64,000 nt of DNA from Acidovorax sp. NCPPB 4044 (GCF_028069655.1 NZ_JAMCOS010000001.1:1022001-1086000); one strand, 5' to 3'. Shown: positions 35,785 through 44,746, numbered from the stretch's first letter. Translations and numbers: made by a program. The notes: generated from the letters alone by a model not told the origin.

Positions 35785-37959
35785 TCAGAAATCCACCGAC
35801 GCCGACAGCATCAGCGTGCGCGGCGCGCCGACGGTCACGTAGTTGCTGACCACCCAGTAGTTCTTGTCGAACGCGTTCTCCAGGCTCGCGCGGAAGACGA
35901 CGGGCTTGCCGGAGACCCTGGTGGCGTAGCGGGCGCCGATGTCCAGGCGGGTCCAGTTGCCCACGCGCAGGCGGTTGGCGGCGTCCGCATGGACCGGTGA
36001 GGTGTGGATGACGCGGCCGTTGAGGCTCAGGCCCGGGACCCAGGGCGTGTCCCAGTCGAGGCCCAGGTTGAAGGTGCGGTCGGGCACGCCGGCGGCGTCG
36101 TTGCCCTGGTTCACGCCACCGGCGGTGCGGGTGACCTTGGCATCGTTGAAGGCGGCGCTGGCCATGAGGCGCAGGCCCCGCTGGATCTCGCCGTAGGCCG
36201 TCAGTTCCAGGCCGCGGTTGCGCTGCTCGCCGCCGAAGCTGTAGAGGTTGGTGACGGGGTCGGTGATGGCGCCCGGGCGCTTGATCTGGTAGACGGCCGC
36301 CTGCGTGGTCATCCGGCCCCAGTCCACCTTCACGCCCACTTCGTGCTGCCTGGATTTCTGCGGTGCGAAGGTCTCGCCGGCGTTGGCGGTGGTCACACCG
36401 GCCGTGGCGCCGCGCGTGAGGCCGGCGGTGTAGTTGGTATAGACCGAGATGTGCTTCGCGGGCTTGAACACGAGGCCGGCGAGCGGCGTGACGGCGCTCT
36501 TCTTGTAGTGGCTCGTGGCGGCGCCGTTCGCCGGGTCGTAGTTGTCCTGCTGCATGGTCTGGTCGCGCAGGCCCAGGGTGACCAGGAAGCGGTCGTTCGC
36601 GAACGACATCGTGTCGGCGATGGCGATGCTGTGCTGCCGGGTGACCGAGCTTTTGCCCGGTGCGCCGCGTGCCACGGTCATGGGCGGCAGCGGGGCGGGG
36701 TTGTAGAGGCTGGAGGGGTTGGAGGTGGCCGAGGTGGCGTAGAAGTAGCCCGTTTCCTGGTCCAGATAGTTCACGCCCAGCGCGAGCGTGTGCTTCACGC
36801 CGCCCGTGGCGAAGCGGGTGCGCAGGCCGGCGTCGGCGGCCTGGGATTTCGTGTACTGGTCATAGTAGGCGTTCGACACGTTGAAGGCCCCGGCGGCGTT
36901 CGGGCGGCCGCTCGGGAAGGTCTGCTCGTAGTCGAGGTCGGTATAGCCCACGCTGCCGTAGACGGTGGTGCTGTCGTTCAGGTCATGCTCCAGGCGCGAC
37001 ATGACGGTCTTAACGTTGTCCTGCAGCTTCGTGCCGGGGTAGAAGTTGAGCCGCGCATCGGGCACGGCAGGCACCGCGGTCGCCGTGCCGGCGAAGCTGG
37101 TCTGGGGGCGGAATTCCTTGGTTTCGCCGCGCGTCGCGAAGGCGTCCAGCGACCAGCGTGTGCGGGTGCCCGCGTAGTCCAGTCCGAGGGAGCCGAGCGT
37201 GAGGTCCTGCTTGCCGCCGTCGATGTTGCCTTCGCCGCCGCGCACGAGGCCGTTCACGCGCACGCCCCACTGGTTGTCTTCGCCGAAGCGGCGGCCCACG
37301 TCCAGGTGGGTGCCGAATTCGGCTTTGCCCATGTAGGTGGCGGTCAGGCGCGTGAGCGGGATGTCGGCCGCGCGCTTGGTGACCACGTTGATGCTGCCGC
37401 CCACGCTGCCGCCCGGTCCCACGCCGTTGGCCAGCGCGCCCGGGCCCTTGAGCACTTCCACGCGCTCGATCATCTCCAGCGGCACGCGCGTGGAAGGGGC
37501 CAGGCCGAACAGGCCGTTCATGCTGATGTCGCCGTTGGAGACGGTGAAGCCGCGGATCTGGAAGTCGTCGCCGAAGCCGCCGCGCGAGGTGAGCGTGCGC
37601 ACCGAGGCGTCGTTCATCACCACGTCGGCCACGCTCAGCGCCTGCTGGTTCTGGATCAGCTCGGACGTGTAGTTGGTGGTGCTGAAGGGCACGTTCATGA
37701 GGTCGGTCGTGCCCAGGATGCCCAGGCTGCCGCCGCGCGCGAACTGGCCGCCCGAGTAGGTCTTCTGCAGCCCGCCGATGGCCTCGGCCTGCTCGGAGAC
37801 GACCACTTCGTCCAGCGCCGTGCGGCCGGTGGACTGCGCGGCCGCGCCGGCTGCGGCGATGGCCAGGCTGGCGCCGAGGCAACTGCGCAGTACGCGGGCG
37901 AGCGGGGTGGGCGCGAAGCGGGGCGCCGTGCGGAGGGAAGAGCGGTGCATGGTGTTCAT
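35785..37959 (-). CDS. TonB-dependent siderophore receptor
   Basis: A 724-residue outer-membrane receptor. Signal peptide about 1-41. A plug domain carries QIRGFTVSNGDISMNG, MIERVEVLKGPGALANG and GGSINVVTKRA, followed by a 22-strand barrel ending in the aromatic MLSASVDF. No STN signalling domain precedes the plug. The ligand is probably a ferric siderophore, unidentified. It follows an STN-type receptor and a fecI-fecR pair, so iron control is likely. Confidence 0.93.
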   Translation of the reverse strand: MNTMHRSSLRTAPRFAPTPLARVLRSCLGASLAIAAAGAAAQSTGRTALDEVVVSEQAEAIGGLQKTYSGGQFARGGSLGILGTTDLMNVPFSTTNYTSELIQNQQALSVADVVMNDASVRTLTSRGGFGDDFQIRGFTVSNGDISMNGLFGLAPSTRVPLEMIERVEVLKGPGALANGVGPGGSVGGSINVVTKRAADIPLTRLTATYMGKAEFGTHLDVGRRFGEDNQWGVRVNGLVRGGEGNIDGGKQDLTLGSLGLDYAGTRTRWSLDAFATRGETKEFRPQTSFAGTATAVPAVPDARLNFYPGTKLQDNVKTVMSRLEHDLNDSTTVYGSVGYTDLDYEQTFPSGRPNAAGAFNVSNAYYDQYTKSQAADAGLRTRFATGGVKHTLALGVNYLDQETGYFYATSATSNPSSLYNPAPLPPMTVARGAPGKSSVTRQHSIAIADTMSFANDRFLVTLGLRDQTMQQDNYDPANGAATSHYKKSAVTPLAGLVFKPAKHISVYTNYTAGLTRGATAGVTTANAGETFAPQKSRQHEVGVKVDWGRMTTQAAVYQIKRPGAITDPVTNLYSFGGEQRNRGLELTAYGEIQRGLRLMASAAFNDAKVTRTAGGVNQGNDAAGVPDRTFNLGLDWDTPWVPGLSLNGRVIHTSPVHADAANRLRVGNWTRLDIGARYATRVSGKPVVFRASLENAFDKNYWVVSNYVTVGAPRTLMLSASVDF

Positions 37960-38098
37960 GGCTGGTGGGTTGGAGAAGAAGAAAAGAAGCAGGAAAGGAA
38001 AGCGGAACCGGTGGCGGGCGCCGGCACGGCCTGCACGGCCTGCACGGCGCGTGGCGCGGCGCGACGGGCCGGCGAAGCGGCGGGGCCTGGCGTGCGCA

Positions 38099-40651
38099 TC
38101 AGAAGGTGGCGCGCAGCGAGAGCGCGACGTTGCGCGGGTCGCCGTAGTAGTTGTTGAAATAGGTGCTGTTGGGCGAGAACTTGGCGTAGTAGGTCTTGTC
38201 CAGGAGGTTGTTCACGTTGAGCTGCACGGCGTACGTGCGGTCGATGCGCCAGGCCAGCATCGCGTCGAAGACCGCATGGCCGCCCTGGCGTGCGATGGCG
38301 CTGCCCACGCGGGCATAGGCATCGCTCTGGATGCGCGCGCCGCCGCCCACGGTCCAGCCCTGGAGCGGCCCCTGCAGGCGGTGCGTGGCGAACACCCGCA
38401 GGGCGTGGCGCGGATCGACGCTGCGCAGCGGCTGGCCGGCCATGGCGGGATCGGTGCCGCGCAGGATCTGCGTGCGCGTGAAGGTGTAGCCGGCCACGAG
38501 CTGCCAGCGCGGGGCGGGCTCGCCCGCCACCTCCAGCTCCCAGCCCTCGCTGCGGCTCCGGCCTCCGGCGCGGTAGCACACGCTGGTGCCGGAGGCGGGC
38601 ACGCACGCGCTGCCGGCACCCGTGTCCTCCTCGGCCCGGCCGACCTGGTGGATGCGGAACGCCGAGAGCGTGGCCTGCAGCCGCCCGCCCAGGAATTCGC
38701 CCTTCAGCCCGGCCTCGAAGTCTTCCCCGCGCACCGGCGCGAGGGCGCGGCCGGAGGCGTCGCGGTCGTTCTGCGGCGCGAAGATCTCGCTGTAGCTCGC
38801 ATAGGCGCTCACGCCGTCCGCGAGGTCGGCCACGAGGCCGGCGTAGGGCGTGGCCTTGCGGCGCACGCCGTAGCGGGCGGCGGGGTCGGCGGGCTGTTCG
38901 TGCGTCCACCCGCCCAGCCGGGCGCCGAGGATGGCGGTGAGCGGATCGGCGAGCGACAGGTGGGCCATGGCGTAGGCGCCGTGCTGCTGCGTGCGCGACG
39001 CCCGGGCCGTGAACGGGATGCCGGTGCCATCGTCCGCGGGCGCGGGGTAGCTCGTGGCGGGGTCCCAGCCACGCAGGTCCACGCCGGTGAGCGGGGCCAC
39101 GCCCCAGCGGCCGCTCGGGCCTTCGGTGCGCAGCCGCAGGGCGTCGGCGCCCAGGGCCAGCGTGTGCTGCCGTCCGAGCAGCCCGAACGGGCCGCTGGCC
39201 GCCAGGCCGATGGCGTTCTGCGTGCTGGCGTCGCCGCCGTAGACCGAGGTGCTGACGTTGACGAGGTACGGATCGGTGGCGCTGGCGCTGGAGAACGAGG
39301 TCTGCTGGAAGCCATCGGTGCGCAGGCGCGTGTGCGCGGCGGCCAGTCGCGCGCTCCAGCCGTTGCTCCAGCGGTGCGACAGCTCGGCGAAGGCCTGCTG
39401 GTTGTGGCGGTCCCACCGGTTCCAGTCGGTGCCCAGGTAGGTACCGCGCGGCAGGTGCAGCGGGCTGCCGTCGGTGTTCGCCGGCAGGCCGCCCCAGGCG
39501 CCGGTGGCGTCCAGCGCGGTGTGCTGCAGGCTGGCGGTGAGGGTGGTGCCGGGCGCCAGATCGGCTTCGACCACGCCGTAGATCCCCTGGCGCTGCTCCG
39601 AGCGGGCTTGCTGGAAGAACCGCCGGTCGTCCGCCACCACGACGACGCGGCCGCGCACCGCGCCGGAGGCGCCCAGGGGCCCGGAGACATCGGCCTGCAG
39701 GCGGCGGCGGTCCCAGGACCCCAGCGACAGGTCGGCCGAGGCCTGGAAATCCGCGGTGGGGCGCTTGCGCACCAGGTTCACGGTGGCCGATGGGTTGCCC
39801 GCACCGCGCAGCATGCCGGCGGCGCCGCGCAGGACCTCGACGCGGTCGAGCACCGCGGCATCGGGCTGGATGAAGACGGAGGCGGATGCGTTCTGGCTCA
39901 GCGGCAGGCCGTCCACCTGCAGCATGTCGATCTGGTGGCCGCGCGACCAGTACGTCACGCGCTCGCTGTCGGTGTAGTCCACGGCGATGCCGGGCGTCTG
40001 CCGCAGCACGTCGTGCAGGTCGCGCAGGGCGCGGTCGTCCATGAGCTGGCGCGTGGCCACCGCCACGGGCTGCGGGATGCCGCGCGCGGCCTGCACGCCC
40101 GGGAACAGCGCCACCGCACCGGCCGCATACGACCCCGAATGCTCGGTGGCGGCGGCGCCGGCCGCACCCGGGGCGGGCGCGCTCACGGTGACGGTGGAGA
40201 GCGTGGCCGCGCCGTCCACGGCGCCCGCGCTGCGCACCGGGGCCAGGGGCCGCAGCGTGTAGGCGCCCTGCGCACCGCGCACGGCCTGCAGGCCGGAGCC
40301 CTCCAGCACCCGCGCGAAGCCCGCGTCCACGCTGTAGCGGCCCTGGAGCCCGGGTGAGCGCAGCGCAGCCAGCGGCGCCGCATCGAAGGAGATCGCCACG
40401 CCGGCCGCGTGCGCGGTCTGGGCCACCACCTGGGCCAGTGGACCGGCCGGCACCGAGAACGCCACGGACCCCACGGCGGCCCCTGCGGCCTGCGCGGCGG
40501 CCGGGGACGGCAGGGCCGGCGCGGCGGGCAGGGCGATCAGCGCCGCGACAACACCGCGCAGCAGCGCAGCGCGGCCAGCCAGCGGCGGGAGCGGCGCAGG
40601 CACGGCGGGCGCGGGCGCGAAGGCGGCGCGGCGGCAGGGCGGACGGAGCAT
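38099..40651 (-). CDS. TonB-dependent siderophore receptor with STN signalling domain
   Basis: An 850-residue outer-membrane receptor. The N-terminal part after the signal region holds an STN (secretin/TonB N-terminal) domain (VAFSVPAGPLAQVVAQTA to AYTLRPL), which lets a receptor signal to a FecR-type anti-sigma factor. The plug follows (LRDLHDVLRQTPGIAV, DRVEVLRGAAGMLRGAGN), then the barrel ending in VALSLRATF. It resembles FpvA/FhuE-like siderophore receptors. The start is probably the ATG at 40651; the frame is open to 40750. Confidence 0.93.
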   Translation of the reverse strand: MLRPPCRRAAFAPAPAVPAPLPPLAGRAALLRGVVAALIALPAAPALPSPAAAQAAGAAVGSVAFSVPAGPLAQVVAQTAHAAGVAISFDAAPLAALRSPGLQGRYSVDAGFARVLEGSGLQAVRGAQGAYTLRPLAPVRSAGAVDGAATLSTVTVSAPAPGAAGAAATEHSGSYAAGAVALFPGVQAARGIPQPVAVATRQLMDDRALRDLHDVLRQTPGIAVDYTDSERVTYWSRGHQIDMLQVDGLPLSQNASASVFIQPDAAVLDRVEVLRGAAGMLRGAGNPSATVNLVRKRPTADFQASADLSLGSWDRRRLQADVSGPLGASGAVRGRVVVVADDRRFFQQARSEQRQGIYGVVEADLAPGTTLTASLQHTALDATGAWGGLPANTDGSPLHLPRGTYLGTDWNRWDRHNQQAFAELSHRWSNGWSARLAAAHTRLRTDGFQQTSFSSASATDPYLVNVSTSVYGGDASTQNAIGLAASGPFGLLGRQHTLALGADALRLRTEGPSGRWGVAPLTGVDLRGWDPATSYPAPADDGTGIPFTARASRTQQHGAYAMAHLSLADPLTAILGARLGGWTHEQPADPAARYGVRRKATPYAGLVADLADGVSAYASYSEIFAPQNDRDASGRALAPVRGEDFEAGLKGEFLGGRLQATLSAFRIHQVGRAEEDTGAGSACVPASGTSVCYRAGGRSRSEGWELEVAGEPAPRWQLVAGYTFTRTQILRGTDPAMAGQPLRSVDPRHALRVFATHRLQGPLQGWTVGGGARIQSDAYARVGSAIARQGGHAVFDAMLAWRIDRTYAVQLNVNNLLDKTYYAKFSPNSTYFNNYYGDPRNVALSLRATF

Positions 40652-40804
40652 GGGTTCGGGAACCGGGGAAGGACGGGAGGCGCAGCGGCGTCGATGGGGA
40701 TGGGCAGTGGTTTCACCCGGTAAGCCGTACGAGCGGGGCGGAACCTGCAAGGCGATCCCCGGTTTTTTCGGGCCGGCCAGGCGGGTTCATGGGTGTTTTC
40801 GCCT

Positions 40805-40851
40805 CCATGCCGCCGGATCCATTCAATAGTTTGCTATGTAATTAATAGCAA
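40805..40851. repeat. 31-base repeat plus hairpin, copy B
   Basis: Identical to copy A over the 31-base block, then TTTGCTAT-N7-ATAGCAAA (40829-40851) with a different seven-base loop. It lies in the 209-base gap between fecR and the STN receptor gene. No clear receptor promoter was seen in the rest of that gap. Confidence 0.8.
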
Positions 40852-40860
40852 AAAAAGGAA

Positions 40861-41844
40861 TCAGGCGGGCTCCACGCGCACCCAGTAGCGTGTCCGGTAG
40901 CGCACCTGCACCGGGAAGGCCGCCGCCAGCGCCGCCAGGGCGCGGTCGGTGTCGTCCAGCGGAAAGGCGCCGGACACGCGCAGCGCGGCGATCTCCGGCG
41001 CGCAGAGCAGCAGGCCGGGCCGGTAGCGTGCCAACTCCTGCACCAGCCGGCCCAGCGGCATGTCGAGCGCGATCAGGCCGCCGTCGCGCCAACTGGCTGC
41101 CGACGGGTCTGCGGGCGCGGCGGAGCTGGCTCCCATGGCGGTGAACGTGGCCTGCTCGTCGGCGCCCAGCTCGGCGGGCGTGCCGTGCGCGGGCAGCAGG
41201 CGCACCGCCTTCTCCTGCACGGCCACGCGCGTCGTGCCGCCATCGGCCTGCACGGAAAAGCGCGTGCCCAGCGCCAGCACCTCGCCGTGCGGCGTGTGCA
41301 CGCGGAACGGCCGGCGCAGCGGGTCGGCGTGCGTCGCCACGAGGATGCGGCCCGCATGCAGGCGCAGCTCCCGGGTTTCGGCATCGAAGGCGACATCCAC
41401 CGCGGTGGCCGTGTCCAGCGCCAGCTCGGAGCCGTCGGGCAGGGGCAGCGCGCGGCGCTCGCCGCGGGCCGTGCGGTGCGTGGCCTGCCACTCTCGCCAG
41501 GGCAGGGCGCTCCAGCCCACCCAGGCCGCGGCGCCCGCGCCCAGCACGGCGCCCGTGCCGCGCAGCAGGGTGCGCCTTGCGCCGTCGGCCGCCGCGGGCG
41601 GGCCCAGCGCCTGCCGTGCGAGCGGCGCAGGGATCTGCGCCAACTGCGCGCTCACGGCCTGCACGCGCTCCCAGGCGCGCTGGTGCGCGGGGTGGGCGGC
41701 AAGCCAGCGCTGCCATTCCCGCACGTCGGCGGGGCCGGCGCCTTCACGCAGGCGCGTGTGCCAGGCGGCCGCCTCGCGCAGCGCGCGGCGGTCGTCGGGG
41801 CCGTGGCCCGGGGGCGACGCAGGTTCCGGCCGGGAAGGGGTCAC
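40861..41844 (-). CDS. FecR-family anti-sigma regulator
   Basis: A 327-residue inner-membrane FecR homologue. An N-terminal cytoplasmic domain (AAAWHTRLREG, then WQRWLAAHPAHQRAWERV) is followed by a single membrane segment (about 95-112, with GTGAVLGAGAAAWVGW) and a periplasmic FecR domain (GERRALPLPDGSELALDTAT to LALGTRFSV). It passes the ligand signal from the STN receptor to the sigma factor. I prefer the GTG at 41844, which overlaps the sigma stop as GTGA; an ATG at 41862 is also possible. Confidence 0.88.
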   Translation of the reverse strand: MTPSRPEPASPPGHGPDDRRALREAAAWHTRLREGAGPADVREWQRWLAAHPAHQRAWERVQAVSAQLAQIPAPLARQALGPPAAADGARRTLLRGTGAVLGAGAAAWVGWSALPWREWQATHRTARGERRALPLPDGSELALDTATAVDVAFDAETRELRLHAGRILVATHADPLRRPFRVHTPHGEVLALGTRFSVQADGGTTRVAVQEKAVRLLPAHGTPAELGADEQATFTAMGASSAAPADPSAASWRDGGLIALDMPLGRLVQELARYRPGLLLCAPEIAALRVSGAFPLDDTDRALAALAAAFPVQVRYRTRYWVRVEPA

Positions 41845-42317
41845 GCCAGGGCCAGGCAGCAATGTTCCATGGCCCGCGTGAGGTAGTTGCTCACCGTGCG
41901 CAGCGACACGCCCAGGCGCTCGGCGATCTCGGGATAGGTCAGCTCTTCATAGTGGGCCAGCACGAACGCGGCGCGCACCTTGGGCGGCAGGCCGTGCAGC
42001 GTGCGGTCGAGCGCGCACAGCGCCTGCTGGTGCTGGGCCTGCTCCTCGGGCGAGGGGGCCAGCGCTTCGGGCAGCGTGGCCAGGTAGTCGAGGTAGGCCT
42101 GCTCCAGCGTGCGGCGCCGGAAGAAGTCGGCCACCAGGCCCCGCGCCACCGTGGCCAGGTAGTGCTGCGGCTCGCGGATGTCCTCCAGCGGCACGGCCGA
42201 GCGCAGCACCCGCACGAACGTGTCCTGCGCCAGGTCGGCCGCATCGTCGCGGTTGCCCACGCGCTTGCGGAGCAGGCTTTGCAGCCAGGGATGGTGGTCC
42301 TGGTAGAGGGTGTGCAC
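41841..42317 (-). CDS. FecI-like ECF sigma factor
   Basis: A 158-residue extracytoplasmic-function sigma factor of the iron-starvation (FecI/PvdS) type. Region 2 is seen in DAADLAQDTFVRVLRS and region 4 in LTYPEIAERLGVSLRTVSNYLTRAM. It likely directs transcription of the receptor genes when iron is low and the ligand is present. A Fur-like box lies 35 bases upstream of the start. It is first in a fecI-fecR-receptor-receptor block. Confidence 0.92.
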   Translation of the reverse strand: MHTLYQDHHPWLQSLLRKRVGNRDDAADLAQDTFVRVLRSAVPLEDIREPQHYLATVARGLVADFFRRRTLEQAYLDYLATLPEALAPSPEEQAQHQQALCALDRTLHGLPPKVRAAFVLAHYEELTYPEIAERLGVSLRTVSNYLTRAMEHCCLALA

Positions 42318-42351
42318 GGGTGGATGGAGAGACAGGGAACGGTTCCGGAAA

Positions 42352-42370
42352 AATAATGAGAACCGTTATC
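42352..42370. promoter_or_regulatory. Fur-like box upstream of the sigma factor gene
   Basis: AATAATGAGAACCGTTATC matches the 19-base Fur consensus at 15 of 19 positions and lies just before the sigma factor start. Iron repression of the locus through Fur is therefore likely. It is the only such site I see in the locus. Confidence 0.65.
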
Positions 42371-42582
42371 AATTATGCCGCTCCTGTGCTGTCCGCAGTG
42401 CGCCGCGTGCGGGCGTTCCAGTTTTTCGTAGCAGGCGCGCTCGGTGCTCCGCCCGCTGCGTCGGCGCGCCCGGCCCGGTCGTGGGAACCGCGCGAGGCCC
42501 CGGGTTTTCAGTGTCCGTGCCGGTGGTGGATGTCCGGGTAGGGCGGATGCCGATGCTCTGGGTTCACCGAGAAGTGGGCGCG

Positions 42583-42771
42583 CTATGGCGCATGGTTGTC
42601 CCCGTCGTCGGTGGGATCTTCTCTGGGGAAAAAGCTGTTGCACAGGATGTACGGAATGATGGACACGGGTATCCACCACAGGTTCGATTGCACGTAGGCC
42701 AGAACCCAGCAACTCCAACCAAAAATCACCGAAGCTCCACGCAGGATCAACGGCCAACGATTGCTTTTCAT
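42583..42771 (-). CDS. Small membrane protein, candidate immunity protein
   Basis: A 62-residue protein with two hydrophobic segments (about 8-27 and 31-47) and an acidic tail (PREDPTDDGDNHAP). Not recognised by family. It overlaps the preceding candidate toxin gene by four bases (42768-42771), and toxin-then-immunity coupling is typical of polymorphic toxin modules. Membrane location would be unusual for immunity against a cytoplasmic ADP-ribosyltransferase, so the role is only inferred. G+C is far below the neighbours. Confidence 0.5.
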   Translation of the reverse strand: MKSNRWPLILRGASVIFGWSCWVLAYVQSNLWWIPVSIIPYILCNSFFPREDPTDDGDNHAP

Positions 42772-43319
42772 GGGGTTCTTACTCCGCTTACACCCCAGCG
42801 GACATAGACGAGGTAAGGGACGACACGCACTGTGCCCGCTGGCGTGGGAAGGTAGATCGGGATGCGCGACGCTCTGTCAATGAAGCCGTTGATGGGGCGT
42901 CCAATTCTTGCCATGTACACGCCTGGGCCGAAAAACCCATTCAGCAAGGTCGTGCTTGAATTGATCGCGCCAGAACGCGCAATACCCGCCGCACCCGCTT
43001 TCGTCGTGAAGTGGATGAGTTGCTTGGGCAAGGCGGTAAACCCGTAGCCCGCAGCACCGAGCACGGTGGCTGTGATCGGGGCGATATCCGGCGTCCAAAC
43101 GGCTGCCATCACACCCGGCACGTGTGCCAGCGGGGCAAGCGGACTTCGCGATGTGGTTGCAGTATCCGCCCAGTACTGGGCCGCATTGTCGGCTTCCAGC
43201 GTGGATTGGCGATAGAGTTTGCGAAGCCTGTGCATGAGATGGCTGATGGCCCCTGCGTCGGATACCTTGATGGGCGTGCCGCAACCATCTCGGCGGCAGG
43301 AAAGGGCAATGTCAGGCAT
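42768..43319 (-). CDS. Candidate polymorphic toxin with HYD1-type ADP-ribosyltransferase-like domain
   Basis: A 183-residue protein with a small Cys-containing N-terminus (SCRRDGCG), a middle hydrophobic stretch (about 76-93) and a C-terminal region LIHFTTKAGAAGIARSGAIN then GFFGPGVYMARIG. This resembles the HYD1-type Tox-ART pattern (His-aromatic-Thr, G-x-G-x-Y). His103, Tyr135 and Asp148 could correspond to the H-Y-D set. Function is inferred from motif likeness only. The start is uncertain: ATG at 43319 has no clear ribosome site, and the frame opens to 43517 with ATGs at 43388 and 43397. Sampled lines are about 48-58% G+C, against about 73% in the sigma factor gene. Confidence 0.5.
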   Translation of the reverse strand: MPDIALSCRRDGCGTPIKVSDAGAISHLMHRLRKLYRQSTLEADNAAQYWADTATTSRSPLAPLAHVPGVMAAVWTPDIAPITATVLGAAGYGFTALPKQLIHFTTKAGAAGIARSGAINSSTTLLNGFFGPGVYMARIGRPINGFIDRASRIPIYLPTPAGTVRVVPYLVYVRWGVSGVRTP

Positions 43320-43347
43320 GGAAACTTGTGGTTGATGCTGCGGCAAG

Positions 43348-43554
43348 TCACGGCCACGCCGCGCTGGCCTCCCGCCAGCGCTCGGCATTAGCTCCATGTT
43401 GCCTTGCGCGCTCCTTACAAAACCGCTGCAGATTTGTTTCGATTGGCAATGCACTCTTGCGCAAGAGTGCGAAGTTCGCACGGGACGCTCGGGCGAACTG
43501 CCCCTGGCCCCGCTCAACCAGCGGGAGCATGAGGATCACTCCGCACACCGTCAT
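43348..43554 (-). CDS. Small open frame of unknown status, possible remnant
   Basis: A 68-residue frame (with LRKSALPIETNLQRFCKE) directly upstream of the candidate toxin, in a different phase. I do not recognise it. It contains a perfect 20-base palindrome and sits in the lower-G+C islet. It may be a real short gene, a remnant of a larger toxin gene, or chance. Nothing else that I recognise occupies 43320-43690. Confidence 0.2.
   Translation of the reverse strand: MTVCGVILMLPLVERGQGQFARASRANFALLRKSALPIETNLQRFCKERARQHGANAERWREASAAWP
43451..43470. repeat. Perfect 20-base palindrome
   Basis: GCACTCTTGCGCAAGAGTGC is its own reverse complement with no spacer. It may be a regulator-binding site for the divergent lgt gene or the candidate toxin gene, or a resolution or insertion site. 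Confidence 0.6.
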
Positions 43555-43690
43555 CGAGCCAGGCAGAGATGAGGTGCCGAGTGGGCCGGTCTGAAGAATT
43601 GCATCGGCTGGCGGTCAGCGCATCCGGGGCCTCCAAACGCCTGCCGGTGCTTCGGCCGGTGCCTGCGCGGCGGGCACAATACCGGCCACC

Positions 43691-44518
43691 ATGCTCGTCT
43701 ATCCCCAAATCGATCCCGTCGCCCTGCAAATCGGGCCGCTGGCCATCCACTGGTACGGCCTCACGTACCTGGCCGCATTCGGCCTCTTCATGTTCCTGGG
43801 CACGCGCCGGCTGCGGCACGAGCCCTATGCCTCGCTTACCGGGGCGCAGGCCTGGAGCCGCAAGGACGTGGAGGACATCCTCTTCCTGGGCGTGCTGGGC
43901 GTCGTGGCGGGCGGCCGCCTGGGCTACTGCCTGTTCTACAAGCCGGGCTACTACCTCTCGCACCCGCTGGAGATCTTCTACATCTGGCAAGGCGGCATGA
44001 GCTTCCACGGCGGCCTGCTGGGCGTGATCCTGTCGATGGTGTGGTTCGCGCGGTCGCGCCGCCGGCCGTGGCTGCAGGTGGCGGATTTCGTGGCGCCCTG
44101 CGTGCCCACCGGCCTGGCGGCCGGGCGCGTGGGCAACTTCATCAACGGCGAGCTGTGGGGGCGTTTCTCCGACCCGTCGCTGCCCTGGGGCATGGTGTTT
44201 CCGCAAAGCGGCTCGATGCTGCCGCGCCACCCCTCACAGGTCTACCAGTTCCTGATGGAAGGCCTGCTGCTCTTCGTGCTGCTGTGGCTCTACGCGCGCC
44301 GCGAGCGCCGGCAGGGCGAGGTGGCTGCCGCGTTCCTCGTGGGCTATGGCGTGTTCCGCTTCATTGCGGAGTATTTCCGCGAGCCCGATGCCTTCCTGGG
44401 CATCCTGTCGCTGGGCATGAGCATGGGCCAGTGGCTCTGCGTGCCGATGATCGTGGCAGGGGCGCTGCTCTGGGCCTGGGCGCGGCGCCAGCCGCCGGCG
44501 GCGGTGCTGTCGCGGTAG
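43691..44518 (+). CDS. lgt: Prolipoprotein diacylglyceryl transferase
   Basis: A 275-residue inner-membrane enzyme that moves diacylglycerol from phosphatidylglycerol onto the lipobox cysteine of prolipoproteins. Family motifs are [11 protein letters not shown] with the conserved His and [14 protein letters not shown] with the conserved Arg. Seven membrane segments are expected and visible as hydrophobic stretches. Start ATG at 43691. It is a core gene flanked by accessory DNA on its 5' side. Confidence 0.96.
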   Translation: MLVYPQIDPVALQIGPLAIHWYGLTYLAAFGLFMFLGTRRLRHEPYASLTGAQAWSRKDVEDILFLGVLGVVAGGRLGYCLFYKPGYYLSHPLEIFYIWQGGMSFHGGLLGVILSMVWFARSRRRPWLQVADFVAPCVPTGLAAGRVGNFINGELWGRFSDPSLPWGMVFPQSGSMLPRHPSQVYQFLMEGLLLFVLLWLYARRERRQGEVAAAFLVGYGVFRFIAEYFREPDAFLGILSLGMSMGQWLCVPMIVAGALLWAWARRQPPAAVLSR

Positions 44519-44746
44519 GCCCCCGGGCGTTCGTATCCGCCCCGGCGGCCGGCCGGGGCGGCAGCGCGGCGCAGGGTTGCCGGAGATGCCCGCCATGGCC
44601 GGCTGGTCGCCCGGGGCTTTGTCGGTTTCGCGCTGCCGGGCTCCCGCGCACTGCCGCGTTCTGCGTCGCTGCAGAGACGGCGCAAAAACTATCTCCCAGG
44701 CGCCGTACGGTAAAAACCCCAATCTCCATTTCGGCTTGGAGGTCCT
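44519..44746. other. Intergenic region after lgt
   Basis: No gene is supported in the 320 bases between lgt and the GntR gene. The proximal part is GC-rich without clear signals; the distal part becomes AT-richer and leads to the inverted repeat at 44747. Confidence 0.4.

Noticed and set aside
42310..42807. Plus-strand frame opposite the sigma factor promoter and small membrane gene
   Set aside because: It crosses the Fur-like box and has an Arg/Pro/Val composition with no family likeness.
43514..44230. Minus-strand frame across lgt
   Set aside because: It lies opposite a clear lgt gene and has a His/Arg/Gln-rich, domain-free peptide.
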